This document shows, in pieces, positions 54,365 through 64,000 of a stretch of DNA of 64,000 bases; positions within the stretch are counted from its first letter, which is position 1, and the number at the start of each line of letters is the position of its first letter. The notes beneath the pieces were generated by a model. That model had not been told where the DNA came from. It was given only the letters and a program-made list of their open reading frames with translations, and ran no database searches. The DNA is from Fulvivirga sp. (GTDB lineage: Bacteria; Bacteroidota; Bacteroidia; Cytophagales; Cyclobacteriaceae). Location: the NCBI GenBank assembly GCA_028280565.1, contig JANQLQ010000086.1:1-64000 (forward strand), given 5' to 3'. A program made the translations under genes and the position numbers.

Positions 54365-55225
54365 TTAATAAGACATGCTATTATAAATCTTATTTTTTGA
54401 TGTACCCAGTTTTTCTATTTTGAATACTTGTAAAGAATCAAATGTTTCCTTTTTGCCAGGTATACTTTTTACCCTGACCCCTTCCGATTGTATATTCAGA
54501 ATTTTTTTGTCAATGTCATCGTAAGTTTTACTGTACTTAACCTTATTATTGAAATCAATATAAACCAGGTCGAGTTTTCTATTTTTGTTTCGTTTTGTAG
54601 CAACGAATAGTGAGTCGGTGGTATCTTTAATGCTCCATTGTCCTTCGATTTTAATAACCTTATCCAAATCGTTGACATCTAATATCTTCAATCCGTAGGA
54701 AAAGCTGTCATTTGGAATTAGTCCATCTTTATAAGTCAAAGCCATATAATTGCCATTTTGTGTAAATGCGATTTGACTAAAATTAAACCCGATATAATCT
54801 AACTCAAACTTCACTTTCCTTAGGGAGTCTAACACTATTACTTTTGAAATTACCTTTATGAATTGGTAATTAGGGCCAGATTCTCCCCAAGATCTTGTTT
54901 CATCGTTAGAACCACTTAACATTGCTCCAAAAACTAGCCCAGTCTTATCCACTGTTCCTGTTTTTAACGCCAAGTAGTTTTGAACAATTAATGTATCAAA
55001 CTCATTAAACTCCCAAGGCTTTAAATAAAATTCATCCAGGTTCAATTCGGTGATGGCAATTCTATAAGTTTTACTTCCATACGCGTTTTTAGTGAAATTT
55101 TTGTGCTCGACATAATTGTAAGGATTCAAATGAGACATGGAAGCTTTATTTCCCAAGATATTGTCCTGAGAGAACAGCGTAAAGGGCAGCAAGAATAATC
55201 CACCAAGAAATTTTAATCCATTCAT
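54365..55225 (-). CDS. Unknown secreted protein
   Basis: A 286-residue protein with signal peptide (MNGLKFLGGLFLLPFTLFSQ). The rest is beta-rich with WD40/propeller-like spacing (NYMALTYKDGLI, LDVNDLDKVIKIEGQWSI), but no domain is certain. Function unknown. Confidence 0.55.
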   Translation of the reverse strand: MNGLKFLGGLFLLPFTLFSQDNILGNKASMSHLNPYNYVEHKNFTKNAYGSKTYRIAITELNLDEFYLKPWEFNEFDTLIVQNYLALKTGTVDKTGLVFGAMLSGSNDETRSWGESGPNYQFIKVISKVIVLDSLRKVKFELDYIGFNFSQIAFTQNGNYMALTYKDGLIPNDSFSYGLKILDVNDLDKVIKIEGQWSIKDTTDSLFVATKRNKNRKLDLVYIDFNNKVKYSKTYDDIDKKILNIQSEGVRVKSIPGKKETFDSLQVFKIEKLGTSKNKIYNSMSY

Positions 55226-55400
55226 TATGTTATTTTAACTTCAATCATTCCTATTGGGTACAGCTTCTAGCTTAAATAAGTATACACTTCACCAACTAAC
55301 AAAGATAAAGCCAGAGGATACAAAATAACCTAGGTTAGCTGCTAGATTTTTTAGTGTTCAGTAGTGCTAGTTCAGTCACCTACTCGATGGGCACTGTGTT

Positions 55401-56480
55401 TTATTGATTAAACCCAGTTTTTATTTTAATAATTTTCGGAAAGTATATTTCTTCATTACTCATTAGTCTACCAAAATCTCCATTATTGATGTTATAAGTA
55501 ATTATAAGTCCATCTGATTCCAATCCAGGGTGGGCATTTGCTGTATATACAAATTCTTTTTCCTCTTTTAAAGGTGGAGTATAGATCAGTATAGGTTCAG
55601 ACCAAGGCCCATAAAGTTCATCTGCAAGCCTGTATCCAATTGAAGCCTTCCCAAAACCATACGTCTGTACCTGGATAAATTTCATTAGTTTTTTGTCATA
55701 GTGTACAGAAAATTCAGTTTGGCCAATGAATAGTGAAGATGACACTGGCTCCTTTTGAACATTATTTGTCCATTTGTCATTTACCCACCATTCTATATTT
55801 GACAGGTTCCCTTCAATTAAGTTTGTTTTTTCAAACCGAAGTAAATAAGCCTGGTGTGTGGAAGGCTCCTTTACCCCAAAAGCATAAACATAGTTTTTAT
55901 CTTTCAAGACTGCTGAAGAGCCCACGATGACCCCAAAGGTTTTTGAACCTTTAAAGTAGCTTATTGTCCATTCATTCGGACTGTCTTTAGGATTATCAAC
56001 TACAGCGACGTACCATCCAATTGCTTCAAAGCCAATTCCTGAATTTGTTGAAGTTTCCTCAATAAGAAAAATCACAAGTTTATCCTTAACTAATATTCCA
56101 TGACCTGTCCAGAACCAATTTTTCCCAGGTACTTTAAAAAAATCAACAGGTTTTTGATCTGTCCCCTTGTAATAGTAAGTCAATCCGGATTTTAAAGAGT
56201 TTGAATCTTGAATAGCAATGCTGTTTCGAATCATCACTTTAGAATTGGCTCTTCTTCCTGTCCCGTCTTGATCAATGAAAGTATCACTGAAAAGCCATAA
56301 AACCCTAGATTCACTTAATTCAACAGTAGCAGCCCCATCAGCACCTCTCCAATATCTATCTTTCTTGAATATCGAGTTGTCTAATTCAAATGCCTTTATT
56401 TCTCTCTTTTCAGAAAGATCTTCATGCTGTGCTTGCAGAAAAACTGGAAGCAAAACCAATAAGTATAATATAACTTTCAT
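55401..56480 (-). CDS. Secreted DUF4185-like beta-propeller protein
   Basis: A 359-residue exported protein (MKVILYLLVLLPVFLQAQ). The core GADGAATVELSESRVLWLFSDTFI (read in parts) and GPWSEPILIYTPP fit DUF4185, a five-bladed propeller related to glycosidases. No catalytic set was identified. It begins 42 bp downstream of the next gene and may form a unit with it. Confidence 0.6.
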   Translation of the reverse strand: MKVILYLLVLLPVFLQAQHEDLSEKREIKAFELDNSIFKKDRYWRGADGAATVELSESRVLWLFSDTFIDQDGTGRRANSKVMIRNSIAIQDSNSLKSGLTYYYKGTDQKPVDFFKVPGKNWFWTGHGILVKDKLVIFLIEETSTNSGIGFEAIGWYVAVVDNPKDSPNEWTISYFKGSKTFGVIVGSSAVLKDKNYVYAFGVKEPSTHQAYLLRFEKTNLIEGNLSNIEWWVNDKWTNNVQKEPVSSSLFIGQTEFSVHYDKKLMKFIQVQTYGFGKASIGYRLADELYGPWSEPILIYTPPLKEEKEFVYTANAHPGLESDGLIITYNINNGDFGRLMSNEEIYFPKIIKIKTGFNQ

Positions 56481-56522
56481 AAATACGTTTTGGTGTTTTT
56501 AATCAGCGCAGTAGTAAGTTCT

Positions 56523-56975
56523 TTAATGGCTTTCAGAATCATTAAATTGCCACAACACATTCACTAGTTGCCATTTTCCATTCAGTTTTACGATATGCAT
56601 ATAATCAATCCAATCATCCGCTATGAGTTTTACCGAAGCCGTTTTATCATAAATATCCAGTATGATAACCTCTTTTTTCGGGCTCTCCGGAAACTTGTCT
56701 CCATCTTGGTTATAGGTTTCGGCGAGCAGGATCATAGCATCAGTAAATGTTTCTCTTAAATACTCCTTTCCCGTCTTTTTGTCCGTCCAAAAAGTTCTTT
56801 TCACCATCCTAGGGTGTGCAGCACGTTCAAATTGTTCGGGCTTCACATTATGCTGAGATTCGATATAATCCAACGCAACTTGCCTAATATCCAAGGAGTC
56901 CTTTTGGGTTTGTCCCTGCACAGAAAAGGCCGCAAGGAAACAAACCGGTATGGTAAGGATAATTGATGGTTTCAT
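56523..56975 (-). CDS. Secreted NTF2-like/lumazine-binding-like protein
   Basis: A 150-residue exported protein (signal ending SVQGQ). ALDYIESQHN...RAAHPRMVKRTFW and the ending DWIDYMHIVKLNGKWQLVNVLW are typical of the Lumazine_bd_2 (SnoaL/NTF2-like) family. A small-molecule-binding cone fold; ligand unknown. Confidence 0.78.
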   Translation of the reverse strand: MKPSIILTIPVCFLAAFSVQGQTQKDSLDIRQVALDYIESQHNVKPEQFERAAHPRMVKRTFWTDKKTGKEYLRETFTDAMILLAETYNQDGDKFPESPKKEVIILDIYDKTASVKLIADDWIDYMHIVKLNGKWQLVNVLWQFNDSESH

Positions 56976-57245
56976 GATTGATTTTAGTTTTGGTGTTGTC
57001 TTAGATGCCTTTTAAGGTCTAGCTTATGTCCGTTTACTTGGTCTTCCACATCTATCAAAAGTATCTGTTTCAGGATGCCTTTGCAAATAGCCGGGATAGC
57101 ACATCGTTTCGAAGTCAACTTATCGAAAGAGAGCCAGTGCTGAAATGATAGATGAGGCAGCAATAGGTACAAGGATACTCACCATACCAAGGAAGGTCTC
57201 GAACCGTACGGGTTACGGATTGAAAAGTCAGCAGAGGTAACTCGA

Positions 57246-57338
57246 ATTCGATTAAAAAAATGATCGTCATTCCGGGCCGGTGGTTGTGAGAGGGCTCATG
57301 GCGAGAGCCGGAATCTGCTGTGTCGTAGAACGGAAGCC
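57246..57338. repeat. Family IV-b 92-bp element, copy 2
   Basis: Matches 9484-9575 in the same orientation, from the A-rich run and CGTCATTCC to CTGCTGTGTCGTAGAACG. It lies in the 490-bp gap 56976-57465, which contains no gene. Confidence 0.5.
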
Positions 57339-57465
57339 AATCTTATGCTTTACGAACCGCCCAGTACAACCTGTCCCGAACAAGATTCAGGAGACCCGTA
57401 AGTTGGGTAATGTGAGAGGCGTACCGCAGGCTTATGGCTCACGGCAGTCTTTCGATTGTGTTCTC

Positions 57466-58287
57466 TCACCTATTTGTTTTTGTGATCCCCTTGTAGAAGC
57501 TATCTAAGAATAAGGAATTATGGGTGTCGGAATTATAGAATTCAGTGGTAAGTTCGATGTGGCTGTTCTTTGTAAGTTCTTTAATGAATTCTTCAACCTT
57601 TTTTCTGTGAAACCCAGGTTCCGGTTGATAGGTCAAGTGGATCTTAGTTGGTTTGTGGTAATTGATTTTTTTAAAAAGCTTCGTTACTTCACCATCACTA
57701 AACCAAATGGAAGGGTCATAGATATGAAGGGTTTCAAACGGGTGATCCATTGACAAAATATATCCGCCAAAGTATCCACCATAAGAGTGTCCAATGAGGG
57801 TTTCGTGATTTGTAGTAGAGTAGTCTCGGTTAATCCTCGGAATTAATTCTTTAGTTAAGTAGTTGTAAAATTTCATTCCTCCACCTGAGTTCGAGGCATT
57901 GTACCAAGTAGAGTCTACTTCTTCACCATCATACTCTATCCTGGATTGACTAAATGTCAGATCAATCCCTCTTTTCTCTTTCCAATCGATGTGTGGGATA
58001 CCGACAACAATTGATTTTTTAATTTTATTCCACGCCCCTAATTCGAAGGTGATGGTTTTTGTCAGCTCGAATCTCCACTCAGCATCAAATACGTAGATAA
58101 CAGGATATTTCAAAGAATCAGAATAGTTAAGAGGCAAGCTGACCCAATAACTTCTATCTTCATCGAGATATTCCGAGTATATTGTGTGTTCAATAGACTT
58201 TGCAATACAAATGCTGTCCTGTGCCGATACGTTGATGACAAAACTTGTGAAGATCAAAGCTGTAGCTATTTTTTCCAGTTTCAGCAT
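57466..58287 (-). CDS. Secreted alpha/beta-hydrolase esterase
   Basis: A 273-residue exported esterase of the enterochelin-esterase/EstD (PF00756-like) group. The signal peptide ends INVSAQ, the nucleophile elbow is GHSYGG, an acid lies around YDPSIWF, and the last His is in TEFYNSDTHNSL. The ATG at 58287 sets the signal peptide. It would hydrolyse a siderophore, feruloyl or acyl ester outside the cytosol. Confidence 0.78.
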   Translation of the reverse strand: MLKLEKIATALIFTSFVINVSAQDSICIAKSIEHTIYSEYLDEDRSYWVSLPLNYSDSLKYPVIYVFDAEWRFELTKTITFELGAWNKIKKSIVVGIPHIDWKEKRGIDLTFSQSRIEYDGEEVDSTWYNASNSGGGMKFYNYLTKELIPRINRDYSTTNHETLIGHSYGGYFGGYILSMDHPFETLHIYDPSIWFSDGEVTKLFKKINYHKPTKIHLTYQPEPGFHRKKVEEFIKELTKNSHIELTTEFYNSDTHNSLFLDSFYKGITKTNR

Positions 58288-58571
58288 ATGTTTTGAGTTA
58301 GTACCAATTGAACATAACGTGTAAATAAGCCCAATGAGCATATCCTTTCAAAATTACGGATTATGCTGAAATTTATTTACGGCACAGTGTTCTCATTGAG
58401 CCCATCACCTGTTAGCAATTTGTTCTTAGGTGATTTATTGATCCCCGGCACACCGGTACATTAATTTAGACGTTGTCTTTCCATTATATTTTATTTTCAC
58501 TTCTTTTTTATCCAGTGGTTAAGAGAATAGGAACAAGCACTGGCTAGGGCAAACCATATGCCAGGTCCTGT

Positions 58572-61217
58572 TCATTCACTCCTTAAACTTTCCACCGGGT
58601 TTTCCCGGGCTATCACAAACGTCCGCGAGCCGATAGTCAAAAGGCTGAGCAGCAGGAGCACAACAATACTGCTAACGATCTCCACCAGGCCTATGCCGGC
58701 CCTGTAATGGTGAAACCGTAAAAATACCTTGTCAAACAGGAAATAACCAATCGGTACAGCTATTAACGTGGCGATGCCGACGAGTTTAACAAAGCCACCG
58801 GAAAGGATAACGACAACCTGTGCTACGCTAGCGCCCAACACTTTGCGAATGCCCATTTCTTTCGCGCGGCTCTCCGTGGTGAACACCACCATGGCCAGCA
58901 ACCCCAGGCAGGAAATACTGACGGCCAATAGGCCTAAAAACCCAAAGACCTTCACCATATAGGTGATCGCAACAAACCCTTTTTCTAATTCGTCATCCAG
59001 AAAGCGGGGCTCAAATTTTTGGCCCGGTGCCACGGCCTGCCAGGTACTTTCCAGCTCTGTTAAGGTGCGCTGGATGTCCGTGGAGGCCAGCCTGACATTA
59101 GCGAGGGCAAACCTACCAGGCTGGTAACGGAAGAAAAAGCCCTTGATCTTTTCACGCAAGGGCATGTGGTTAAAGTCTTTGACCACCCCCTGCACCACGA
59201 GCTGCTGATCTTCCACCAAAAAAGCTTGCCCCAGCGCCTCTCCCGGGCTGGCGATAGCAAAGTCCCGCAGGAACTGCTCGTTTACAATAACAGACTGTGC
59301 CGCTTGTGCCGGCTGCTGGGAAAAGCCAGCACCTGCCAGCAGCGTAAGCTCCAGGTTCGATAGGTAGTGCTGGTCAGTAAACATCTGGTAGATCTCTATC
59401 GAGTCGCCTTCCTCGCTTGATTTTACCCACGTGCTGGATGCCTCCCAACTGCCCGGGATAGACGACGACATAGAGATAGACCTAACGGCCGCAAGCTTTG
59501 AAAATTCCGTTCGGAAAAGATCCGGGTCCACACTACCCAATGGGATATCCAGTATATTTTCCGATTGAAAACCCATATCGTAATTCAGTGCATACCGGTA
59601 CTGCTTGATGAGGATAGCCACGCCCATTATAAATACCAGCGAAAGGGCAAACTGGGCCACGGTAAGCCCTTTCCGGGTGTTGACCTTAGATAGCTTGCCA
59701 GTATTGGATGCATTGCGCAAGGTTTCGATGGGGTTCAGCTTGGAAAAATAGAGTGCGGGAAAAATACCTGCCGCTAGGCCCGTGAACACGGCAAAGAGCA
59801 AAAAGGCGATGGCGGTCGGCCAGGTGATCTGCAAGTCAAAGGTCCTGCTCCCTTCTACGATCATGGAAAGCCACTCAACGCGCATCCACATAAACAGTCC
59901 CGTAGCCAGGAAAAGTGAGAATATCGAAATGATCACGGTTTCCATCAAGAACTGCATGAAAATATGCCGATTTTGCCCACCGGCTACCTTGCGTAACCCG
60001 ATCTCCTTGGCTCGTTTAAGCGACCGCCCGATAGAGATATTGGTATAGTTAAAGCAGGCGGGTAGCAAAATCAGTAGGGAGAGCATAAAGAATACGGTCA
60101 TGGCCAGGTAGCCCCAGGCCAGCCCTATTTCATTGTAATGATCAGACTTCGGGATGGTGTTCAGCGCCTGCAGCTTATAATCTAATTTGGCGGTAAGGGA
60201 TGAAAATTGGGTATCGGCTACCTTGGCTAGCTGCGCTTCCACTTCGGCGGGGTCTTTGCCAGGGTCCAGCAGCAGGTACGTGTAGTAATCGGAGATTGGC
60301 TCCCAGGCGTCAAGGGTGAACGCAGGGTCGCCGTCTCTTTGCAGTACGGCAAGTGTATTGTAAGATACCAGGGCTTCAAAAAACAAATGTGACCGGGGGT
60401 AGTCTTTGATTACGGCCGTCACCTCGAAACTGCCCATGTCTTTCACCTCTAGCTGCTGGCCAATGGGGTCTTGCTCTCCAAACAATTTATGGGCCGAAGA
60501 CTGGGTCAGTGCAATACTGAACGGCTTTTCCAAAGCGGAAAGGGCATTGCCGGCGACCAACGGGAAATCGAAAACGTCAAAAAAGCTAGGAGCAGTATAA
60601 TAGCCCCTAAGAGGGACAAAGGCGCCTGTCGGTTGTATCACCTCTCCGCCAAACTCGCCCTGGAAGGGCACCACTTGCCGGATGCCCGTAAACTCCTGCC
60701 GGATCTTACCGGCCAAGGGGGCCGTGGTAGAGGCGTAGACCCGCTCCTGGTTGCCATCGTCATAATGCGTGACTACCCGGTATATATGGTCCCCATTCGT
60801 ATGGAAGTCATCCACCTCGGTCACGTCTACCCAGGCCGCCAACGCCAGTAGCCCTACACACATGCCTATGCCTAGGCCCAGCACATTGACCAAGGTGAAA
60901 AACCGGTCTTTGACGAGGTTGCGCATCCCGATCTTGAAATAGCTGTTCAATAGAAAAAAACCGTTGGCGCCCCTTTGCGCATAATAACTTTCGCGATGGT
61001 ATTGCCTTCTTTTACGGGCGGCATAGGAGAACAGCAGTACCACTGTTCGCCTGGTATAGTTCCAGCGCGCCCGGTGTACGGGCATGTGGACAAGGTCTTG
61101 GTAGAAAAGCTCCTCCATATCACCGGCTAGGTCTTCCACGGCCTGCGAACCGCAGTACCAAGTGAAGAGGCGGAGGGGCCAGGCGGGCGGGGCTGTGTGT
61201 TCTCGTCTATTTTTCAT
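58572..61217 (-). CDS. ABC transporter permease, FtsX/MacB type, with prefix domain
   Basis: An 881-residue membrane protein. Residues about 1-80 form the permease-prefix domain (PAWPLRLFTWYCGSQAVEDLAGDMEELF, read in parts); then two MacB/FtsX units, each with a periplasmic domain, about 100-500 and 520-881 (helices near LGLGIGMCVGLL and FGFLGLLAVSISCLGLLAMV; ERGIRKVLGAS-like loop AKEMGIRKVLGAS). It exports a peptide or lipid with an unlinked ATPase, or acts in signalling. Its start overlaps the PadR stop by 11 bp. Confidence 0.9.
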   Translation of the reverse strand: MKNRREHTAPPAWPLRLFTWYCGSQAVEDLAGDMEELFYQDLVHMPVHRARWNYTRRTVVLLFSYAARKRRQYHRESYYAQRGANGFFLLNSYFKIGMRNLVKDRFFTLVNVLGLGIGMCVGLLALAAWVDVTEVDDFHTNGDHIYRVVTHYDDGNQERVYASTTAPLAGKIRQEFTGIRQVVPFQGEFGGEVIQPTGAFVPLRGYYTAPSFFDVFDFPLVAGNALSALEKPFSIALTQSSAHKLFGEQDPIGQQLEVKDMGSFEVTAVIKDYPRSHLFFEALVSYNTLAVLQRDGDPAFTLDAWEPISDYYTYLLLDPGKDPAEVEAQLAKVADTQFSSLTAKLDYKLQALNTIPKSDHYNEIGLAWGYLAMTVFFMLSLLILLPACFNYTNISIGRSLKRAKEIGLRKVAGGQNRHIFMQFLMETVIISIFSLFLATGLFMWMRVEWLSMIVEGSRTFDLQITWPTAIAFLLFAVFTGLAAGIFPALYFSKLNPIETLRNASNTGKLSKVNTRKGLTVAQFALSLVFIMGVAILIKQYRYALNYDMGFQSENILDIPLGSVDPDLFRTEFSKLAAVRSISMSSSIPGSWEASSTWVKSSEEGDSIEIYQMFTDQHYLSNLELTLLAGAGFSQQPAQAAQSVIVNEQFLRDFAIASPGEALGQAFLVEDQQLVVQGVVKDFNHMPLREKIKGFFFRYQPGRFALANVRLASTDIQRTLTELESTWQAVAPGQKFEPRFLDDELEKGFVAITYMVKVFGFLGLLAVSISCLGLLAMVVFTTESRAKEMGIRKVLGASVAQVVVILSGGFVKLVGIATLIAVPIGYFLFDKVFLRFHHYRAGIGLVEIVSSIVVLLLLSLLTIGSRTFVIARENPVESLRSE

Positions 61218-61542
61218 AATTCATCTCTAGGTTAACTTTGGCATTTTGCCACAAATCGTCTCTCAAGGTTTTGATGCTGTGCAGCGCCGCTTTCCCGCTG
61301 TGGGTGAGCTCGAAATACCGTTTCCTGCGGCCGCCTCTTTCGCGGGTAGCCCCACCGAGCCAGGATTTGATAAATCCTTTTTCTTCTAAGCGTGTGATGG
61401 TGGAGTGCAACGCCCCAATGCTGACCTTACGGTCAGCCCGCCACTCAATATTCTCTTTTATAGCCACACCATAGGCCTCTTCGCCTAAGCAGGCAATGGT
61501 GAGTAGAACCAGCTCTTCAAATTCGCCGATGAATCCTTTCAT
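61207..61542 (-). CDS. PadR-family transcriptional regulator
   Basis: A 111-residue winged-helix regulator (LVLLTIACLGEEAYGVAIKENIE, IGALHSTITRLEEKGFIKSW, TRERGGRRKRYFELTHSGKAAL, read in parts). PadR proteins repress their own operon and are released by stress or antibiotics. It is translated in overlap with the FtsX-type permease, so it most likely controls that exporter. Confidence 0.9.
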   Translation of the reverse strand: MKGFIGEFEELVLLTIACLGEEAYGVAIKENIEWRADRKVSIGALHSTITRLEEKGFIKSWLGGATRERGGRRKRYFELTHSGKAALHSIKTLRDDLWQNAKVNLEMNYEK

Positions 61543-61924
61543 TGTTGATGATGATTAAGGTATAGGCATAAGATACGGGTATTTTTTTCATTTGTTTCTT
61601 TTTTTAAGAACTAATTGTTTAAGGCTGTCATTGCAAGTTATTCCAAAGCGAAAGGTGTTGGATGTTTTTGGCAGCGGTCGGCCTATCATTACCAGCAGAA
61701 TCGTAACCGGCCCGGAAACCTGTTTAAACAAACGACGATCAATTGAAGCTCAAAAAGCAAAGAGCAGCAACATTTACCTGTCTTGTTACGAGTATGGATC
61801 CATGAAGAAAGAAGAAAACGGTAGAACTAAATATATCTTAGTACAACGGCAGCCGTGTATAAACCGAAGCGGATAGAACCTGGCCCCAAAGGGTGCTTTG
61901 CAACATTCTTTATCTTAGGGCATC

Positions 61925-62225
61925 CTTGAAAATTCAATTGACGCATGGAGGGGAGCCTCCAGGAACAGCGTGGCCAATTTGAGGCCTGTGGGTAAGCGGC
62001 CTGTAGGGGCTGGATAGCGCGTTTTGAGGGGAAAATGGGCTTTGTTGCTGGCGCCGTTTTCTTTTGGGCCTGCAAAAGAAAATAAAAACCGGGCTTAGAA
62101 CCACAAAATCCCGCTTAAATTGCTCATTACGAAGATAGCATTACCCGGAACATCTTAAAAATGTCGACTAATTTGTTAAAGAATAGACGTTTATTTGCAA
62201 ATCTAATGCTCAAGGATGCCCTACT
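61925..62225. repeat. Family III dispersed repeat, copy 2
   Basis: Matches 21034-21348 in the same orientation, including the hairpin core and the GAAGATAGCATTACCC box. It occupies most of the gap 61543-62274, which contains no supported gene. Confidence 0.6.
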
Positions 62226-62274
62226 GTAAAAGAGAACAATAAGGGATAGTATTTGCATTGATAGGCAATCTTAC

Positions 62275-62721
62275 TTACTCTTCCTCGTAAAACGCCAAGA
62301 ACTCTGCGATCTCGCTCTGAACGTCTGAAGTGTTTTTGCCGTCAAACGGCGCAGTGGCGATGGCATTAAACAACTCACTTACCACGGAAGACCTGAACCC
62401 GAGCTTTTGGGCATAAATAGTAGCTACTTCTAATTCAATGTCTTCCACGATATTATCTAAGTAGATCATGTGCACCAGGTGATAAATGGCTTCTAGCTTG
62501 GCAAGCTTAGTGGCTGGGGATCGAAACTTTAGGTGGTCGAAATTATCTTCTATGTTGTGCAGGTCCTCCTGTGACAAATGGAGTTGAACGCTCCATTTCA
62601 TCAGGCAACCCACGTATTTGCTTTCAACTGTTTTTTCTTTGAGAAAAAGGGCAATGATATTAAAAAAACTCTGTTTGATGGATTCAATTTCTTCTTCACT
62701 TAGTTCGGCGTTCATCGTCAT
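62275..62721 (-). CDS. TerB-like protein
   Basis: A 148-residue soluble helical protein with acidic surface (EDIELEVATIYAQKLGF...VSELFNAIATAPF). The layout is that of the tellurite-resistance TerB/DjlA N-terminal fold: about seven helices and a conserved acidic turn, IYLDNIVEDIE. TerB domains often go with J-domain proteins, and a J-domain gene precedes it on this strand, 129 bp away. Confidence 0.55.
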   Translation of the reverse strand: MTMNAELSEEEIESIKQSFFNIIALFLKEKTVESKYVGCLMKWSVQLHLSQEDLHNIEDNFDHLKFRSPATKLAKLEAIYHLVHMIYLDNIVEDIELEVATIYAQKLGFRSSVVSELFNAIATAPFDGKNTSDVQSEIAEFLAFYEEE

Positions 62722-62850
62722 ATTCGATCAGTCTATTTGTTGTCTAAATTAAATCTAGTTTATCACTTTGGCAATATTGCACCTTAAAATAGGTAAAGAG
62801 TCATTCACAAAAAGGCAAAAGGACCGACACCTCCTGCCATTTCATAAAAT

Positions 62851-64000
62851 TTACTGGCATAGGGACTCTTTAAGAGCAAATGCCGCGGTATAATTCAGCG
62901 CTATGGCTTTATCAATGTCTAAACACGCACGCTGCGCACTATTGGTATTTGACCTGCATATGGCCCGTAAATAGTAAGGTTCTCCATAGCTGGGCCTGAT
63001 AGATACAGCCCAATTAAAATCACGGATGGCCTCGGAATATTTTTCCAGTGAAATGTTAAGCTTTCCACGTTTGTAGAACATTTGGTAGTATTCTTCTGGG
63101 AAATTTTCAAGAGGTACGATAAGTTCGAAGGCTTCACCATAGCTGGCATTTTGAAATTCTTTGAACTTATACCGGGCCTCGGTGTAATAATCCCATGCTT
63201 TTTCAGACATCCCCAGCTTTTCCAAATAAATGTCACCTATTTTCATAATGAGTTCAATGTTACTTTCGTCCCTCATGAGTATATAATCATAGGCATGTGC
63301 GGCTTTCTTGTATTCCTCCACCTCGTAGTAGGATTTTGCTAGCATTTCCCAAGTGGAAAGGCGCATGGGTTTTTGAAAATCGCGTAGGATTTCCAGTTCA
63401 GATATGGCTTCTCTAAATAAGTGATGATCAAATTTATCTGTCGCGTCCAAGGTCAATCCCGAGATCATATTTTCCTTAGCTTCGTAGAACATATGTTCTA
63501 TGGGCTGCTGGCGGATGAGTTGTGTGATCAGTTGGATGGCTGCTCGGTATTCTCCCCTATTATAAAATTCTTGTGCCTTACCCACTGCAGCCAGATTTTC
63601 GGCTTCGCGTTTCGCTTTCTCCAGTTCTTGTAGGTAGCCGTTCAACTGGAATACGCCGGTAATCAGCAGGCTTAAGATAAAAACTGTGGCCAGTGTTATA
63701 GCTTGGTTCCTAAAGTAGTGCTTATCCACCTTATAAGGTGCTGCTGTTTTATATTTCGGCGCCGCTTTCCAGCTGAATTTTCCATAACGATCATATACTG
63801 ACCGGTCAGCGCCCGGGGTGCGAGGTCTTGGGGGGGTATAGCTATGAGAGGTATTGACCTGCCTGTGCTCACGATAATTGAGCAAGAGGTCGTAACTGGC
63901 TTTTTTGTAGGGATCGGAAAGCACCTGGTAGGCTTCGTTCACCTGTTTGAAATGTTCTTCCGCAGCAGGATTACCAGGGTTTTTGTCCGGGTGATATGTA
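62851..64000 (-). CDS. J-domain protein with membrane anchor and TPR repeats (partial)
   Basis: The gene enters from the right edge, so its 5' end is missing; 382 residues are visible. The J-domain shows [12 protein letters not shown] (the HPD that stimulates DnaK), [23 protein letters not shown] transmembrane helix follows ([20 protein letters not shown]), then TPR repeats up to the stop ([42 protein letters not shown]). It may recruit DnaK to membrane-linked clients. The neighbouring TerB-like protein may be its partner. Confidence 0.88.
   Translation of the reverse strand, partial: TYHPDKNPGNPAAEEHFKQVNEAYQVLSDPYKKASYDLLLNYREHRQVNTSHSYTPPRPRTPGADRSVYDRYGKFSWKAAPKYKTAAPYKVDKHYFRNQAITLATVFILSLLITGVFQLNGYLQELEKAKREAENLAAVGKAQEFYNRGEYRAAIQLITQLIRQQPIEHMFYEAKENMISGLTLDATDKFDHHLFREAISELEILRDFQKPMRLSTWEMLAKSYYEVEEYKKAAHAYDYILMRDESNIELIMKIGDIYLEKLGMSEKAWDYYTEARYKFKEFQNASYGEAFELIVPLENFPEEYYQMFYKRGKLNISLEKYSEAIRDFNWAVSIRPSYGEPYYLRAICRSNTNSAQRACLDIDKAIALNYTAAFALKESLCQ

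Noticed and set aside
61592..61876. 94-residue plus-strand ORF
   Set aside because: Composition is not protein-like and no homology is recognised.

Overview
The window is chromosomal DNA from a member of the Bacteroidota, most likely a Cytophagales-type marine or soil bacterium. The grounds are two secreted proteins with a C-terminal type IX secretion (T9SS) sorting domain, a TonB-dependent receptor with a carboxypeptidase-like plug extension, many DinB-fold proteins, a FtsX-type permease with an N-terminal prefix domain, Bacteroidota-style -7 boxes (TAnnTTTG), and almost no Shine-Dalgarno sequences. No tRNA, rRNA, CRISPR array, complete insertion sequence or phage gene was seen.

Layout. 0-8 kb: a TauD-type dioxygenase, an OPT-family transporter, ATP-dependent PEP carboxykinase (pckA), a DinB protein and two small secreted proteins. 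8-20.6 kb: a stress and membrane-lipid island. It holds a tandem universal stress protein, an SDR and an ALDH3-type aldehyde dehydrogenase, a PAS-DHp protein without ATPase domain, cardiolipin synthase, patatin, a tautomerase with a companion gene, an ABC1/UbiB-type kinase, a DUF308/HdeD-like membrane protein and a Crp/Fnr-family regulator. 20.6-37.4 kb: T9SS cargo, a Tat-signal class V aminotransferase, a TonB receptor with lipoproteins, an XRE regulator, a 1093-residue BNR/FnIII/F5-8C protein and an acyltransferase. 37.4-58.3 kb: a long, mostly minus-strand run of small accessory genes (DinB, GNAT, VOC, MarR, APH-like kinase, proline dehydrogenase, HEAT, SGNH, beta-propellers, esterase) with pseudogenes among them. 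58.5-64 kb: an ABC permease under a PadR regulator, a TerB-like protein, and a J-domain/TPR membrane protein cut by the window edge.

The strongest new observation is a shared promoter layout in the stress island. A 14-bp palindrome close to TTACC-N4-GGTAA lies upstream of four transcription units: USP, SDR-ALDH, the 150-residue gene with the tautomerase, and DUF308-ABC1 kinase. In all four, a -7 box ending TTTG or TTTA begins 22 nt after the palindrome, and no -33 box is visible. This puts the palindrome centre near -41.5, the class II position of a Crp/Fnr-type activator, and a Crp/Fnr gene lies at the end of the same island. The promoter position also decides the starts of three of these genes.

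Intergenic DNA is rich in short dispersed repeats: a 190-bp MITE-like element with 13-bp terminal inverted repeats, a 115-bp inverted-repeat element, a roughly 310-bp hairpin-bearing repeat, and a duplicated 260-bp block with a related 92-bp element. Genes decaying or interrupted by frame changes include a GNAT pseudogene, a lipoprotein broken at a T8 run, a symporter C-terminal fragment, and a small secreted protein whose second half is reached only by a -1 shift at A AAA AAG.
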